Of a DNA stretch of 64,000 nt, positions 21,080 to 30,899 are shown in pieces. The position numbers and the translations under genes are program-made. The notes below the pieces were generated by a model. The model was given only the letters and a program-made list of their open reading frames with translations. It made no database searches and was not told where the DNA came from. How positions within the stretch are numbered: position 1 is the first letter of the stretch; every line of letters begins with the position of its first letter. This stretch comes from Petrachloros mirabilis ULC683 (GTDB lineage: Bacteria > Cyanobacteriota > Cyanobacteriia > Thermosynechococcales > Thermosynechococcaceae): contig NZ_WVIC01000004.1 of the NCBI RefSeq assembly GCF_009939295.1, positions 100,929 to 164,928 on the forward strand, written 5' to 3'.

Positions 21080-21382
21080 ATGCAACTCAGTCCCCAGGAA
21101 AAAGATAAGCTGTTGATTTTCACCGCTGCCCTGCTGGCTGAACGACGAAAAGCCCGAGGCATTAAGCTTAACTACCCAGAGGCCATTGCCTACATTTCCG
21201 CCGCAATTTTAGAAGGAGCTAGAGAGGGCCGCACCGTTGCCGAGTTGATGCAAGCTGGCACCACCCTACTCACCCGAACAGATGTGATGGACGGCATTGC
21301 CGAAATGATTCCAGAGGTGCAAGTAGAAGCCACCTTCCCCGATGGCACCAAGCTGGTGACCGTACACCATCCGATTCAGTAA
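21080..21382 (+). CDS. ureA: Urease subunit gamma
   Basis: The 100-residue product is a standard UreA, the smallest urease subunit. It shows [37 protein letters not shown] and VPE-type C-terminal strand [24 protein letters not shown] precedes the ATG. It lies between ureD and ureB in the same direction. Confidence 0.97.
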   Translation: MQLSPQEKDKLLIFTAALLAERRKARGIKLNYPEAIAYISAAILEGAREGRTVAELMQAGTTLLTRTDVMDGIAEMIPEVQVEATFPDGTKLVTVHHPIQ

Positions 21383-21421
21383 GGGCAAAGCCCTATTTTG
21401 ATCTATACCCGAGGAGAAACG

Positions 21422-21730
21422 ATGATTCCCGGAGAATTGCTAATTGACCCCGGCGACCTAGCTCTCAATGTAGGTCGTCCGACCCTCGCCCTGATGGTTG
21501 CCAATACTGGAGATCGCCCCATTCAGGTGGGTTCCCACTTTCATTTCTATGAAGTGAACGCAGCCCTACAATTTGACCGTGACCAAACCCGAGGTTGGCG
21601 CTTAGACATTCCGGCGGGTACAGCGGTGCGTTTTGAACCAGGAGACACCAAACAAATTACCCTGGTACCTTACCTGGGGCAGCGAGCAGTTTATGGATTT
21701 AATGGGCAGGTGAATGGGGCTTTGGATTGA
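21422..21730 (+). CDS. ureB: Urease subunit beta
   Basis: The 102-residue product is a complete Ure[21 protein letters not shown], then [20 protein letters not shown] and [18 protein letters not shown]. The ATG was chosen over an in-frame TTG eight codons upstream because GAGGAG is placed just before it. The catalytic subunit gene ureC, which usually follows ureB, is absent: the next gene is fusA on the opposite strand. The catalytic subunit must be encoded elsewhere for urease to work. Confidence 0.97.
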   Translation: MIPGELLIDPGDLALNVGRPTLALMVANTGDRPIQVGSHFHFYEVNAALQFDRDQTRGWRLDIPAGTAVRFEPGDTKQITLVPYLGQRAVYGFNGQVNGALD

Positions 21731-21734
21731 TGGA

Positions 21735-21773
21735 AAAACCAGGCTCCTGTCTCCATAAACAAAGACAGGAACC
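21735..21773 (-). terminator. Intrinsic terminator of fusA
   Basis: Read on the minus strand, GGTTCCTGTCT and AGACAGGAGCC form an 11-bp stem with one G-U pair around a 9-base loop, followed by TGGTTTTT. It sits 17 bases past the fusA stop codon and may also stop convergent transcription from ureB. Confidence 0.7.
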
Positions 21774-21789
21774 GCGACTGGCAACAACC

Positions 21790-23874
21790 TTAGCCCTCAG
21801 CCTGACGTTCCTTGACCTCCTGAATCACTGCCTCAGCGACATTGGCCGGACAAGGATAATAGTGCGAGAAGGACATAGAGAACTGTCCCCGCCCCGAGGT
21901 CATGGTTCGTAAGTCTCCAATGTAGCCAAACATCTCGCTCAAGGGCACATCGGCCTTAATTCGCGCACCCATAGGGCCTGTCTCCTGAGATTTGATGATG
22001 CCCCGGCGACGGTTGAGATCCCCAATGACATCTCCCATGTAGTCATCAGGGGTGAAGACATCCACTGCCATGATTGGCTCTAGTAACTGCGGTCCCGCTT
22101 TGGGAATAGACTGGCGATAGGCTGCTTTGGCCGCAATTTCAAAGGCAATGGCAGAAGAGTCAACCGGGTGATACCCCCCATCCATCAAGGTCACCTTCAG
22201 ATCGACACAGGGGAACCCAGCCAACACCCCTTTGACGATGCTGGTTTCAAACCCTTTCTGCACAGCAGGCCAATATTCTCGGGGCACATTCCCACCCGTC
22301 ACTTTTGACTCAAACTGGAAGCCCGTGCCCGATTCGCCCGGTTCAATCACGTAGTCAATCTTGCCGTATTGGCCTGACCCACCCGACTGTTTCTTGTGGG
22401 TATAGCTGTCTTCTAGGCGGCGAGTAATAGACTCACGGTAGGCTACCTGAGGTTTACCCACTTCCACTTCCACGCCATGGGTACGCTTGAGAATATCGAC
22501 CTTGATGTCGAGGTGCAACTCACCCATTCCCTTGATGATGGTTTCCCCACTTTCTTCATCGGTTTCCACATGGAAAGACGGATCTTCCTGCACCATTTTG
22601 CTGAGCGCCATGCCCATTTTTTCGTCAGCCCCTTTCTTCTTGGGCTTGACGGACACAGAAATCACCGGATCGGGGAAAACCATGGGTTCCAGGGTGGCTG
22701 GATTTTTGGGATCACAGAGGGTATGCCCGGTTTGGACATTCTTGAGCCCCACAATGGCCACGATATCCCCGGCCTGAGCCGAGTTAATTTCTTCGCGCGA
22801 GTCGGCGTGCATTTCCACCAGGCGGCTGACGCGCTCGGTTTTGCCGGTGGCGGTGTTGAGGATAGTATCCCCTTTATTGAGGGTTCCGGAATACAGTCGG
22901 GTAAAGGTGAGCGCACCGAAGCGGTCGTCCATGATTTTGAAGGCTAGTGCCCGCAATGGCTTTTCAGGATCGACAATGGCGAAGTTGCCGGTTTCATGAC
23001 CCTCTAGGTCAACTTCAGGCTGGGGCTTGACTTCAGTGGGGTTGGGCAAATAGTCCACCACCGCATCCAAGACCAACTGCACCCCTTTGTTTTTGAAAGA
23101 AGACCCGCAGTAGGTGGGGAAAAAGGCCAGATCGCGGGTTCCTTTACGGATACAGTGTTTGATTTCGTCAATGTCGAGTTCTTCGCCTTCGAGATATTTC
23201 TCCATTAGATCATCATCTTGCTCGACAGCGATCTCGATGAGCTGTTCACGGTAGGTTTCGACCTGTTCGACCAGATCTGCGGGCACGTCTTGAATTTCAT
23301 AGTTGAGGGGGTCGCCAGAGTCATCCCAGATCCAGGCTTTTCGGGTGAGCAGATCGACCACGCCCTGAAATTCAGTTTCGACGCCGATGGGCAGCACCAT
23401 GACCAGGGGTTTGGCAGCCAGCACGTCTTCAACCTGTTTGACGACGCGGTAGAAGTCAGCTCCGGTGCGATCTAACTTATTGATATAGATAATCCGAGCA
23501 ACCTTAGAGTCGTTGGCATAGCGCCAGTTGGTCTCAGATTGTGGCTCGACCCCACCGGAGCCACAGAACACGCCAACGCCACCGTCGAGCACTTTGAGGG
23601 AGCGATACACCTCGATGGTGAAGTCAACGTGTCCGGGGGTGTCGATAATGTTGAGTTGGCAATCTTTCCAAAAACAAGAAGTGGCGGCAGACTGAATGGT
23701 GATGCCCCGCTCTTGTTCTTGCTCCATGAAGTCTGTGGTTGCTGCCCCGTCATGCACTTCCCCAATTTTGTGGATCTTGCCGGTTAGTTTGAGGATGCGC
23801 TCGGTGGTGGTGGTTTTGCCCGCATCCACGTGGGCGAAGATACCAATGTTGCGATAGCGTGTGAGGTCTTTCAT
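21790..23874 (-). CDS. fusA: Elongation factor G
   Basis: EF-G drives ribosomal translocation with GTP. The 694-residue product has the G1 motif AHVDAGKT (14-21), the switch region [20 protein letters not shown] and NKLDRTGAD, then the usual domains II to V ending in [15 protein letters not shown]. It stands alone, without rpsL, rpsG or tuf. It could therefore be a second EF-G like Synechocystis slr1463 rather than the str-operon copy. Cysteines are present in VGVFCGSGG (Cys104) and FPTYCGSSF, positions reported as redox targets in a Synechocystis EF-G. Confidence 0.95.
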   Translation of the reverse strand: MKDLTRYRNIGIFAHVDAGKTTTTERILKLTGKIHKIGEVHDGAATTDFMEQEQERGITIQSAATSCFWKDCQLNIIDTPGHVDFTIEVYRSLKVLDGGVGVFCGSGGVEPQSETNWRYANDSKVARIIYINKLDRTGADFYRVVKQVEDVLAAKPLVMVLPIGVETEFQGVVDLLTRKAWIWDDSGDPLNYEIQDVPADLVEQVETYREQLIEIAVEQDDDLMEKYLEGEELDIDEIKHCIRKGTRDLAFFPTYCGSSFKNKGVQLVLDAVVDYLPNPTEVKPQPEVDLEGHETGNFAIVDPEKPLRALAFKIMDDRFGALTFTRLYSGTLNKGDTILNTATGKTERVSRLVEMHADSREEINSAQAGDIVAIVGLKNVQTGHTLCDPKNPATLEPMVFPDPVISVSVKPKKKGADEKMGMALSKMVQEDPSFHVETDEESGETIIKGMGELHLDIKVDILKRTHGVEVEVGKPQVAYRESITRRLEDSYTHKKQSGGSGQYGKIDYVIEPGESGTGFQFESKVTGGNVPREYWPAVQKGFETSIVKGVLAGFPCVDLKVTLMDGGYHPVDSSAIAFEIAAKAAYRQSIPKAGPQLLEPIMAVDVFTPDDYMGDVIGDLNRRRGIIKSQETGPMGARIKADVPLSEMFGYIGDLRTMTSGRGQFSMSFSHYYPCPANVAEAVIQEVKERQAEG

Positions 23875-24109
23875 TAACTACTCTTGATTTCGTTGATTTG
23901 CAAAGATGGATTGGGGATTACGGGCAGGGCCGCATTGAATTTGCCCAAGGGGGGCGGGCTCAATAGCCTTTCTCTAGATTATCTTTACATTTGATCTTCG
24001 CGACTACAAATCTGCCGCGAGAGTCTTTGACTGGTCTTTGGCCATCGAACTGATCATATCGAGAATTTCAGCCGCAGTGTTGTCGTGATTGCCGCAGTTT
24101 CAGAGCGAT

Positions 24110-24547
24110 CTAGCCACAGGGCGCTCTAGCCTCCCCAGGCTGAGGCGGAGGGGGTAGACTCAGCACCCCGCATTCTGCATCGGGGCGTTGGGCACTAACG
24201 ATGTCTTCGCAGCGATGCACTAGGGGCAGCAGTTCTGCTTTCAAAGCCTGTAATTGGGCAATGGTGGCATCAATTTTCTGCACTTTGGCCAGCAACCGAT
24301 CGTGAATTTCTTGGCAGGTGAGGGATTGATCGGCTTGCAGAGTGAGAATCTCGCGAATTTCTTCTAGGGTTAATCCCAGGGTCTTGGCGCGACCAATCAG
24401 GGCTAGGCGCTCTACATCCTGGGGTTGAAACAAGCGATAGCCAGCAGGACTGCGAGGCGGAGAGGGAATTAAACCAATCCGCTCATAAAAATAAATGGTT
24501 TGGGGATTAATGCCCAGGGATTGAGCAACCTGCTGAACCTGCAACAT
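24110..24547 (-). CDS. MerR-family regulator, metal-sensing type
   Basis: The 145-residue protein starts with a winged helix (VQQVAQSLGINPQTIYFYERIGLIP) and a long dimerisation helix. Cys78 lies at the head of that helix and Cys113 and Cys126 near its end, close to the metal-binding positions of ZntR and CueR. The family activates export genes by untwisting promoters with a 19-20 bp spacer. The ATG at 24547 gives the family start; a GTG eight codons upstream is possible. No metal transporter is adjacent, so the ligand (zinc, copper or other) and target are unknown. Confidence 0.85.
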   Translation of the reverse strand: MLQVQQVAQSLGINPQTIYFYERIGLIPSPPRSPAGYRLFQPQDVERLALIGRAKTLGLTLEEIREILTLQADQSLTCQEIHDRLLAKVQKIDATIAQLQALKAELLPLVHRCEDIVSAQRPDAECGVLSLPPPPQPGEARAPCG

Positions 24548-24637
24548 TTGGGCACCTTTGGTTTGGGTCACTGTTTTTGCTCTGTGGTTTACCAGCCCTG
24601 GACGCCTTGCCTGTGCGGTTGAGCCTGTGGATGCTCG

Positions 24638-25102
24638 TTACTGGACGCTATGTTTGAGGGCACGTGCCATTTCGCGGTTGTCTTGCTTGCGTTTGAGGTC
24701 TTCCCGCTTATCGTGTAGTTTCTTGCCGCGCCCTAGGGCGATGACGACCTTAATTAAGCCATTTTTGAGATACATTTTTAGGGGCACTAAGGTCAACCCC
24801 TTTTGCTCAGTCTGGCCAATGAGTTTGCGAATTTCGCGCTTGTGCAGCAGCAATTTACGATGGCGACGGGGCTCATGATTAAACACTTGACTGACGGTAC
24901 TCAGGGGGGAGATATGCACATTCATGAGCCAGGCTTCTCCGTTGCGAATCCGGGCAAAGCCATCCCTCAGGTTGACTTTGCCAGCCCGAATCGCCTTGAC
25001 CTCTGTGCCGGTCAGTTCCAGGCCGGCTTCGTAGGTTTCCAGAATTTCGTACAGGAACCGCGCTTGACGGTTCTCGCTAATCACTTTGTAGGATTCGCTC
25101 AT
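24638..25102 (-). CDS. smpB: SsrA-binding protein SmpB
   Basis: SmpB binds tmRNA and rescues stalled ribosomes. The 154-residue product shows ISENRQARFLYEILETYEAG, LTGTEVKAIRAGKVNLRD and RKLLLHKREI, ending with a basic tail KLHDKREDLKRKQDNREMAR that enters the mRNA channel. The ATG at 25102 was chosen because 31 upstream codons in frame do not resemble the family. The ssrA gene was not found in the window. Confidence 0.96.
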   Translation of the reverse strand: MSESYKVISENRQARFLYEILETYEAGLELTGTEVKAIRAGKVNLRDGFARIRNGEAWLMNVHISPLSTVSQVFNHEPRRHRKLLLHKREIRKLIGQTEQKGLTLVPLKMYLKNGLIKVVIALGRGKKLHDKREDLKRKQDNREMARALKHSVQ

Positions 25103-25281
25103 AGTCTTTACAGTATCGCACGGGAAGACTGAGGACAGCCTAGTCTGGAGTCCTACTAGTTGCTCTGTCAACTTCTCTAGCGCGCTCTTTAGCATCCCCT
25201 CATTTGGATTGGCATCTGCACAGTCTTACCCAATTTCCGAGTAAGCTTGACTCTACATTGACTATTCAGAGGAGCGATTCC

Positions 25282-26703
25282 ATGACGCCATCTGCGTCTC
25301 CCAAGTCTGAGAAGCTCAACTTTGCTACTAAGCTGGCCTTTGGCGCTGGAGATATGGGCACCGCAATCACGGCTAACTTGTTGGTGTGGTTTTTCTTGAT
25401 TTTCTTGACGAATGTGGCGGGTTTGGGCGCTGGACTGGCGGGTAGTGTGGTGATGGTGGGCAAAGTCTGGGATGCGATTAATGATCCGATGGTGGGAATG
25501 CTCAGCGATCGCACCCGCAGCCGTTGGGGCCGCAGACTGCCTTGGATGGTTTTGGGTGCCATTCCTTTGGGGATTAGTTTTTTCCTGATGTGGGTGGTGC
25601 CCCCTCTGGATAAGTGGGCGTTATTTAGCTATTACGTGGTTCTGGCGTTGTTGTTCCACATTTTTTACACGGTGGTCAACTTGCCCTATGCAGCCATGAC
25701 CCCAGAACTTACCCAAGACTATGACGAACGCACGAGTTTAAATAGCTTTCGCTTTGCGTTTTCCCTGGGAGGGGCTCTGCTATCGCTGATTTTGGCCCAG
25801 GTGATCTTTGCGCAGTTGCCTGGGCCTGAGGCACAACAGTATTTGGTTTTGGGGGGCATTTGTGCGGTGCTGGCAGTGCTGCCGGTGTTTGTCTGCGTTT
25901 GGGGGGTGCGCGATCGCGCCCTTGCCTTTGAGACCCGCCGCCGCGCCAAAACCCCTACTGCCACCATGCCCTTCCGCGAACAACTCCGGGTTGCCTTTAG
26001 GAATCGACCCTTTCTCTATGTCATTGGCATTTACCTATTTTCTTGGCTATCGGTGCAATTGACCGCCGCGATCATTCCCTTTTTTATTGCCACCTGGATG
26101 AACTTACCCAGCACTGCCATGGCTCAAGTGGCCTTAACCGTTCAGGGCACCGCGCTGATTATGCTATTTCCTTGGAGCGCCCTGAGTCGGCGGGTCGGCA
26201 AAAAAACCGTTTACTACATCGGCATGATTTTGTGGATTGGCGTCCAAGCAGGACTCTTCTTTGTCCAGCCCGATCAAGTCGCACTCCTTTACTTCCTGGC
26301 CGTGTTAGCAGGGTTTGGCGTTTCCACCGCCTACCTCATTCCCTGGTCAATGATCCCTGACGTAGTGGACTTAGATGAACTCAACACAGGTGAACGACGA
26401 GAGGGCGTCTTTTATAGCTTCATGGTGCTCCTGCAAAAAATTGGCCTTGCCCTCGGCATCTTCCTGGTGGGTCAAGCCCTGGGCTGGGCCGGTTACATCG
26501 AGAGTACAGCCGGACAACCCGCCCCCGTTCAGCCCGATTCTGCCCTCCTAGCTATTCGGCTAGCCATTGGTCCGCTTCCCACCCTATTTCTTATTTGTGG
26601 TCTGGTGCTAGCCTACTTTTATCCCATCACCCGCGAAGTTCATGCAGAAATCCTGCTCAAGCTCAGTGAACGCCGCCGTCTGGCTGGGGAAGAGGCTGAG
26701 TAA
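25282..26703 (+). CDS. MFS transporter of the GPH (MelB-like) sugar:cation family
   Basis: The 473-residue product has about twelve hydrophobic segments. Near the N-terminus it shows the GPH features LAFGAGDMGTAITANLL and DAINDPMVGMLSDRTRSRWGRRLP, where the conserved aspartates bind the coupling cation. AGAGGAG lies 7 bases before the chosen ATG. The family imports sugars with Na+ or H+; several cyanobacterial members have no known substrate. No sugar-metabolism gene is adjacent. Confidence 0.9.
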   Translation: MTPSASPKSEKLNFATKLAFGAGDMGTAITANLLVWFFLIFLTNVAGLGAGLAGSVVMVGKVWDAINDPMVGMLSDRTRSRWGRRLPWMVLGAIPLGISFFLMWVVPPLDKWALFSYYVVLALLFHIFYTVVNLPYAAMTPELTQDYDERTSLNSFRFAFSLGGALLSLILAQVIFAQLPGPEAQQYLVLGGICAVLAVLPVFVCVWGVRDRALAFETRRRAKTPTATMPFREQLRVAFRNRPFLYVIGIYLFSWLSVQLTAAIIPFFIATWMNLPSTAMAQVALTVQGTALIMLFPWSALSRRVGKKTVYYIGMILWIGVQAGLFFVQPDQVALLYFLAVLAGFGVSTAYLIPWSMIPDVVDLDELNTGERREGVFYSFMVLLQKIGLALGIFLVGQALGWAGYIESTAGQPAPVQPDSALLAIRLAIGPLPTLFLICGLVLAYFYPITREVHAEILLKLSERRRLAGEEAE

Positions 26704-26843
26704 TTCTTCCAGCTCGGATGTCGCGGCGATCCATTGACGATTGTTCTGCTGCGAAGTGACCTCGACAAGGGTGTCAAAGCCAACTATCCCAAATTTGTAA
26801 GGCGCACAGGGATGGGCTTGAGCTTGATCCCCATAATAGAGCC

Positions 26844-28565
26844 ATGGCCACTCTCAACTTCAACACCACCAATGCCACTTTTCGTCAGCTCCTCGGCAAT
26901 GGGCTCACCTACCATGTGCCCCCCTTTCAACGCGATTACTCCTGGAGCCAAGACGAATGGGACGACCTCTGGCAAGACATCACCGCCCTGTTTGAATCCG
27001 ACGGCGAACCGGCTCACTACATGGGCTATCTGGTGCTGCAATCTTCTGACAGCAAGCGCTTCGACATCATCGACGGGCAGCAGCGCCTCACCACCCTCAG
27101 CATTTTGGTGCTAGCGGGCCTGTCTTACCTGAACGATCTGGTAGCGGCTGGGTTAGATGCTGCCGATAACCGCCGTCGCAAAGACCAGCTTCAGAACAGC
27201 TACATTGGCTTTGTGGATCCGGTCAGCCTAGTGCCGCAGTCCAAGCTAGCGCTAAATCGCCACAACAATCGCTTCTACCAGACCTACCTGGTGCCCCTAG
27301 AGCGCATTCCCCAGCGGGGTCTCAACGCCTCCGAGCACCAGCTCCGTAAAGCCTTTAACTGGTTCAAAGATCGCCTCAAAAGCCGCCTGGGCAACCAGCC
27401 CGACAGCGGCAAAAACTTTGCCGCCTTTATCGATGCCCTGGTCGATAAGTTGTTCTTTACCGTCATCACCGTCACCGACGAACTCAATGCCTTCAAAGTC
27501 TTTGAAACCCTCAATGCCCGAGGCGTTCGCCTTTCCGCCACCGATCTGCTCAAAAACTACCTGTTCTCCTTGATCAGCACCGACAACACCCACGAAACCG
27601 AAGTTCAGGCTCTAGAAGCCTTATGGGAGCGCATTGTGGGACTTTTGGGCAGCGAGAGCTTCCCAGAGTTCCTGCGGGTGTTTTGGAACAGTCGCCATAA
27701 ACTCGTTCGCAAGACCGACCTCTTCAAAGCCATTCGCCGTAATATCACCAGCCGCGAGGGAGCCTTTACCCTGGTGCGCGATCTCGATTACTGTGCCGAC
27801 ATCTACGCGGCTCTCCGGGATGCCCAAGACGACCGCTGGAACCCCGACGAGCGCGAAGCCCTCAAGCAGTTGATGATGTTTGGCGTCCGTCAGCCCCTGG
27901 CCATGCTGCTGGCCTGTTACCAGCAGTTCTTTCAGGCCGAACGACGGTCTTTTACCCGAATTCTACGTGCCATAGCCGTGATCTCACTGCGGTACAACGT
28001 TATCTGTAACCTGCCCACCCACGAACAAGAAACCCTCTACAACGAAATCGCCTGGAAAGTCTCTGACGGAACTTACTCCACCCATCAGCAGGTGCGCGAG
28101 GCACTGCGGCAGGTCTACCCAGACGATCAGCAGTTCAAAGGAGCCTTTGCCGAGAAAGAGCTACGCACCACCAACAGCCGCAATAAGAAGATTGTCCGCT
28201 ATATCTTGTTTGCCATGGAAAAGCAGCGATCGGGTCAAGACTTTGACTTTGAAAGCACCACCTATAACCTAGAGCACATCTTGCCCGAGCACCCCTCTGA
28301 GGATTGGGCTTATATCGAAGAAGCCAAACAGAACCGACTCATCTACCGCCTAGGCAACATGACTCCCCTAGAGACCGCCCGCAATCAAGATTTGGGCAAT
28401 CGTAGCTATACAGCCAAGCGAGCCGTCTACGCGGACAGCGACTTTCAGATTACCCAAGCCATTGCTGAACGCTACGACACCTGGGACGAGCAAAAAATTG
28501 AGACCCGGCAGAAGCACCTGGGTGAGTTGGCCACTAGCATCTGGCGTATTGATTTTGGCGAGTGA
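26844..28565 (+). CDS. DUF262/DUF1524 protein (GmrSD-like)
   Basis: The 573-residue product carries PPFQRDYSW (26-34) and DGQQR (77-81), hallmarks of the DUF262 ParB/Srx-like domain, and a C-terminal DUF1524 part with LEHILPEH and RLGNMTPLE, an HNH-type nuclease pattern. The same architecture is found in type IV restriction enzymes such as GmrSD, which cleave modified phage DNA, and in BrxU. Substrate here is unknown. It is monocistronic, with no methylase or other defence gene directly beside it. The domain set is intact, so it may be an active stand-alone defence protein. Confidence 0.85.
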   Translation: MATLNFNTTNATFRQLLGNGLTYHVPPFQRDYSWSQDEWDDLWQDITALFESDGEPAHYMGYLVLQSSDSKRFDIIDGQQRLTTLSILVLAGLSYLNDLVAAGLDAADNRRRKDQLQNSYIGFVDPVSLVPQSKLALNRHNNRFYQTYLVPLERIPQRGLNASEHQLRKAFNWFKDRLKSRLGNQPDSGKNFAAFIDALVDKLFFTVITVTDELNAFKVFETLNARGVRLSATDLLKNYLFSLISTDNTHETEVQALEALWERIVGLLGSESFPEFLRVFWNSRHKLVRKTDLFKAIRRNITSREGAFTLVRDLDYCADIYAALRDAQDDRWNPDEREALKQLMMFGVRQPLAMLLACYQQFFQAERRSFTRILRAIAVISLRYNVICNLPTHEQETLYNEIAWKVSDGTYSTHQQVREALRQVYPDDQQFKGAFAEKELRTTNSRNKKIVRYILFAMEKQRSGQDFDFESTTYNLEHILPEHPSEDWAYIEEAKQNRLIYRLGNMTPLETARNQDLGNRSYTAKRAVYADSDFQITQAIAERYDTWDEQKIETRQKHLGELATSIWRIDFGE

Positions 28566-28648
28566 TTGGCGCTGATTAGAGGCGAGGTACAAAATAGGAA
28601 AAAACTCAAAACATAACGTCTTCCTCCATAACCCAGCGCCCGTCAACA

Positions 28649-28664
28649 TTTCAAAATTTTGAAA
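28649..28664. promoter_or_regulatory. Perfect 16-bp palindrome upstream of phoX
   Basis: TTTCAAAATTTTGAAA is its own reverse complement and lies 8 bases before the candidate Pho box. It could be an operator or a weak transcription stop for the preceding gene. No second copy was noticed. Confidence 0.4.
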
Positions 28665-28671
28665 AGCTCGT

Positions 28672-28701
28672 CTTAATCCTCTCTTGTATTTTTCATAATC
28701 T
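28672..28701 (+). promoter_or_regulatory. Candidate SphR/PhoB box of phoX
   Basis: Three octamers, CTTAATCC, CTTGTATT and CATAATCT, are spaced by exactly 3 bases, giving an 11-bp period. The reported cyanobacterial Pho box is tandem YTTAAYYW repeats with 3-bp spacers. The first and third match well and the middle one poorly. Position about 62 bases before the phoX start, and the phosphatase function, make phosphate control plausible. Confidence 0.5.
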
Positions 28702-28763
28702 TCGAGTCGTAGCATCAGTAGCGTTATCTACTGCCGAAACTGGACTTGAGGAGCACATTAATT

Positions 28764-30821
28764 GTGAGTAACGAACCCAAGCATCGCCAATCTCCACCCC
28801 ATAAAAATAATTGGGACATTGACGATGAACCCATTTGCAACCATTCCCACAATCCCGATTTTGGCCGTATCTTGAGTACCCGACTGCAACGCCGTCAAGT
28901 GATGCGCGGAGGTCTTGCCACAGCCGTAGCTGTGATGTTTAGTCGCCCCCATGTTGCCAGCTTCCTGGCTGACTCCGCCAGTGCCGCCACGGGCAATCCA
29001 AAGCTGGGCTTTAACCCCATTCCCGTGAGCGAGGCTGACACAATTGTTGTCCCAGAAGGCTATACAGCCCGAACGTTGATTCCTTGGGGGGAACCCATCA
29101 CCGGCAACTATCCCGCCTACAAGGTCGAAAATACGGGTGCTGAGCAAGGGATGCAGGTTGGTTCTCACCATGATGGCATGCACTTTTTCCCCATTGAAGG
29201 CCGCTTACCCTACGAAGGCAGTTCAAATGACGGCCTCCTAGTGGTCAATCACGAATACATTGAGCCCCGCTACATGCACAAAGCAGCTGTTGGAAGTGCC
29301 CTCAATGCAGGCACCGTCCCGATGAAGCCCGATGGCAAGCGTGAGGCCGATCAGGTGCTGAAAGAAATCAACGGTCATGGTGTCACCATCACCCGCATTC
29401 GGCAACAGGCTAATGGAACATGGGCGGTGGCGCGTGACGCCCGCAACCGCCGGGTCACCGCTGGAACCCCCATGGAACTCAGTGGCCCCGTCCGGGGTAG
29501 CGATCTGGTGAAGACCAAATATAGCCCTGATGGCACCCGTACTCGCGGCACCATCAACAACTGCGCCCATGGCGTCACCCCTTGGAACACCTATCTCACC
29601 TGTGAGGAAAACTGGGCACGTTATTTCCGCAATGGTGACTCTGCTGAACTGCCTAGGGAGCATTCCCGCTATGGGGTTTCTACAGACGACACCTCCCGCT
29701 ATGCTTGGGAGTTGGCCGATAATGGGGCAGATGAATATATCCGTTTCGATGTTTCTTCTAAGGCGGCAAGCGCCACCCAAGACTATCGCAACGAGCCTAA
29801 CACCTTTGGCTGGGTCGTTGAAATTGATCCCTTTAGCCCCAATAGCACTCCGGTGAAGCGAACAGCACTGGGTCGCTTCGCCCATGAAGGCGTTGTCTTC
29901 CACACTCCCGTCGAAGGCCAGCCTGTGGTCTGCTACTCTGGTGACGATGCCCGCTTTGAGTACATTTATAAGTACGTTTCAGCCCAACCCTATCGTCAGG
30001 CTTCAGCAAGCGGGAGTCTCCTCGACAACGGCACCCTCTACGTGGCTAAATTCAACGAAGATGGCTCGGGGGAATGGCTGGCACTGAAATTTGGCGAAAA
30101 CGGTCTGACCCCAGCCAATGGCTTCCGAGATCAAGGGGATGTCTTGGTGAATACCCGCACAGCAGCAGATTTTGTCGGTGCGACCAAAATGGATCGTCCG
30201 GAGTGGGGTGCCATTGACCCCAGCACTGGCCAGGTCTATTTCACCCTTACCAACAATACCCGTCGAGAAGACGCCCAGGTGGATGCCGCCAATCCTCGCG
30301 CCAAGAACGCCTGGGGTCATATCATCCGTTGGCAAGAAGCCGGAAATAAGGCAGCAACAGCCTTTAACTGGGATCTCTTTGTCCTGGCAGGGCCAGAAGA
30401 CGACAGCCGTAAGCTGTCGGGGCAGTCTCTCAATGATGAGAGTATTTTTTGCTGCCCAGATGGCCTCTGGTTTGATGCTGACAGCCGCCTCTGGATCCAG
30501 ACTGACATCAGCGAAAGCGTCATGAATCAGGGTGACTTTAAGCCCTTTGGGAATAACCAAATGCTGGCGGCTGATCCACGCTCGGGGCAAATTCGTCGCT
30601 TCTTGACAGGACCCATCGGCCAGGAAATTACTGGGGTGGTGACCACACCGGATCAGCGGACAATGTTCATCAATGTCCAGCACCCAGGGGCAACCGTGAC
30701 AGAGGATGAATTTGCAGCGGGCCAGATTAACTCTCGCTGGCCGGACAAGAATCCGGCAATGTATCCTCGCTCTGCAACAGTGGTCATTACCAAAAATGAT
30801 GGGGGCATGATTGGCACCTGA
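28764..30821 (+). CDS. phoX: PhoX-family alkaline phosphatase
   Basis: The 685-residue product is a DUF839/PhoX phosphatase, which uses calcium and iron to release phosphate from organic esters outside the cytoplasm. A twin-arginine signal is visible (LQRRQVMRGGLATAVAV), followed by GFNPIPVSEADTIVVPEGY, DGLLVVNHEYIEPRYM, NNCAHGVTPWNTYLTCEENW and CPDGLWFDADSRLWIQTD. GTG at 28764 was chosen because GAGGAG sits 9 bases upstream; an in-frame TTG six codons earlier overlaps that site. A candidate Pho box lies upstream. It is monocistronic. Confidence 0.93.
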   Translation: MSNEPKHRQSPPHKNNWDIDDEPICNHSHNPDFGRILSTRLQRRQVMRGGLATAVAVMFSRPHVASFLADSASAATGNPKLGFNPIPVSEADTIVVPEGYTARTLIPWGEPITGNYPAYKVENTGAEQGMQVGSHHDGMHFFPIEGRLPYEGSSNDGLLVVNHEYIEPRYMHKAAVGSALNAGTVPMKPDGKREADQVLKEINGHGVTITRIRQQANGTWAVARDARNRRVTAGTPMELSGPVRGSDLVKTKYSPDGTRTRGTINNCAHGVTPWNTYLTCEENWARYFRNGDSAELPREHSRYGVSTDDTSRYAWELADNGADEYIRFDVSSKAASATQDYRNEPNTFGWVVEIDPFSPNSTPVKRTALGRFAHEGVVFHTPVEGQPVVCYSGDDARFEYIYKYVSAQPYRQASASGSLLDNGTLYVAKFNEDGSGEWLALKFGENGLTPANGFRDQGDVLVNTRTAADFVGATKMDRPEWGAIDPSTGQVYFTLTNNTRREDAQVDAANPRAKNAWGHIIRWQEAGNKAATAFNWDLFVLAGPEDDSRKLSGQSLNDESIFCCPDGLWFDADSRLWIQTDISESVMNQGDFKPFGNNQMLAADPRSGQIRRFLTGPIGQEITGVVTTPDQRTMFINVQHPGATVTEDEFAAGQINSRWPDKNPAMYPRSATVVITKNDGGMIGT

Positions 30822-30899
30822 GCCGGTCTAGCCGCTCCACCTGCGACTCGACAATCCCTGCTTCTGCCTGGGGTTCTCGGGTCGCAGTTTGACAGCTCT

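Noticed and set aside
26734..27114. 126-codon frame overlapping the start of the DUF262 gene
   Set aside because: Most of it is a frame-shifted reading of the DUF262 gene, and the upstream part has no homology I recognise.
29238..29903. 221-codon frame opposite phoX
   Set aside because: Antisense to a well-supported PhoX gene, with no ribosome-binding site or domain.
30003..30683. 226-codon frame opposite phoX
   Set aside because: Same reasoning: an antisense shadow of the PhoX reading frame.
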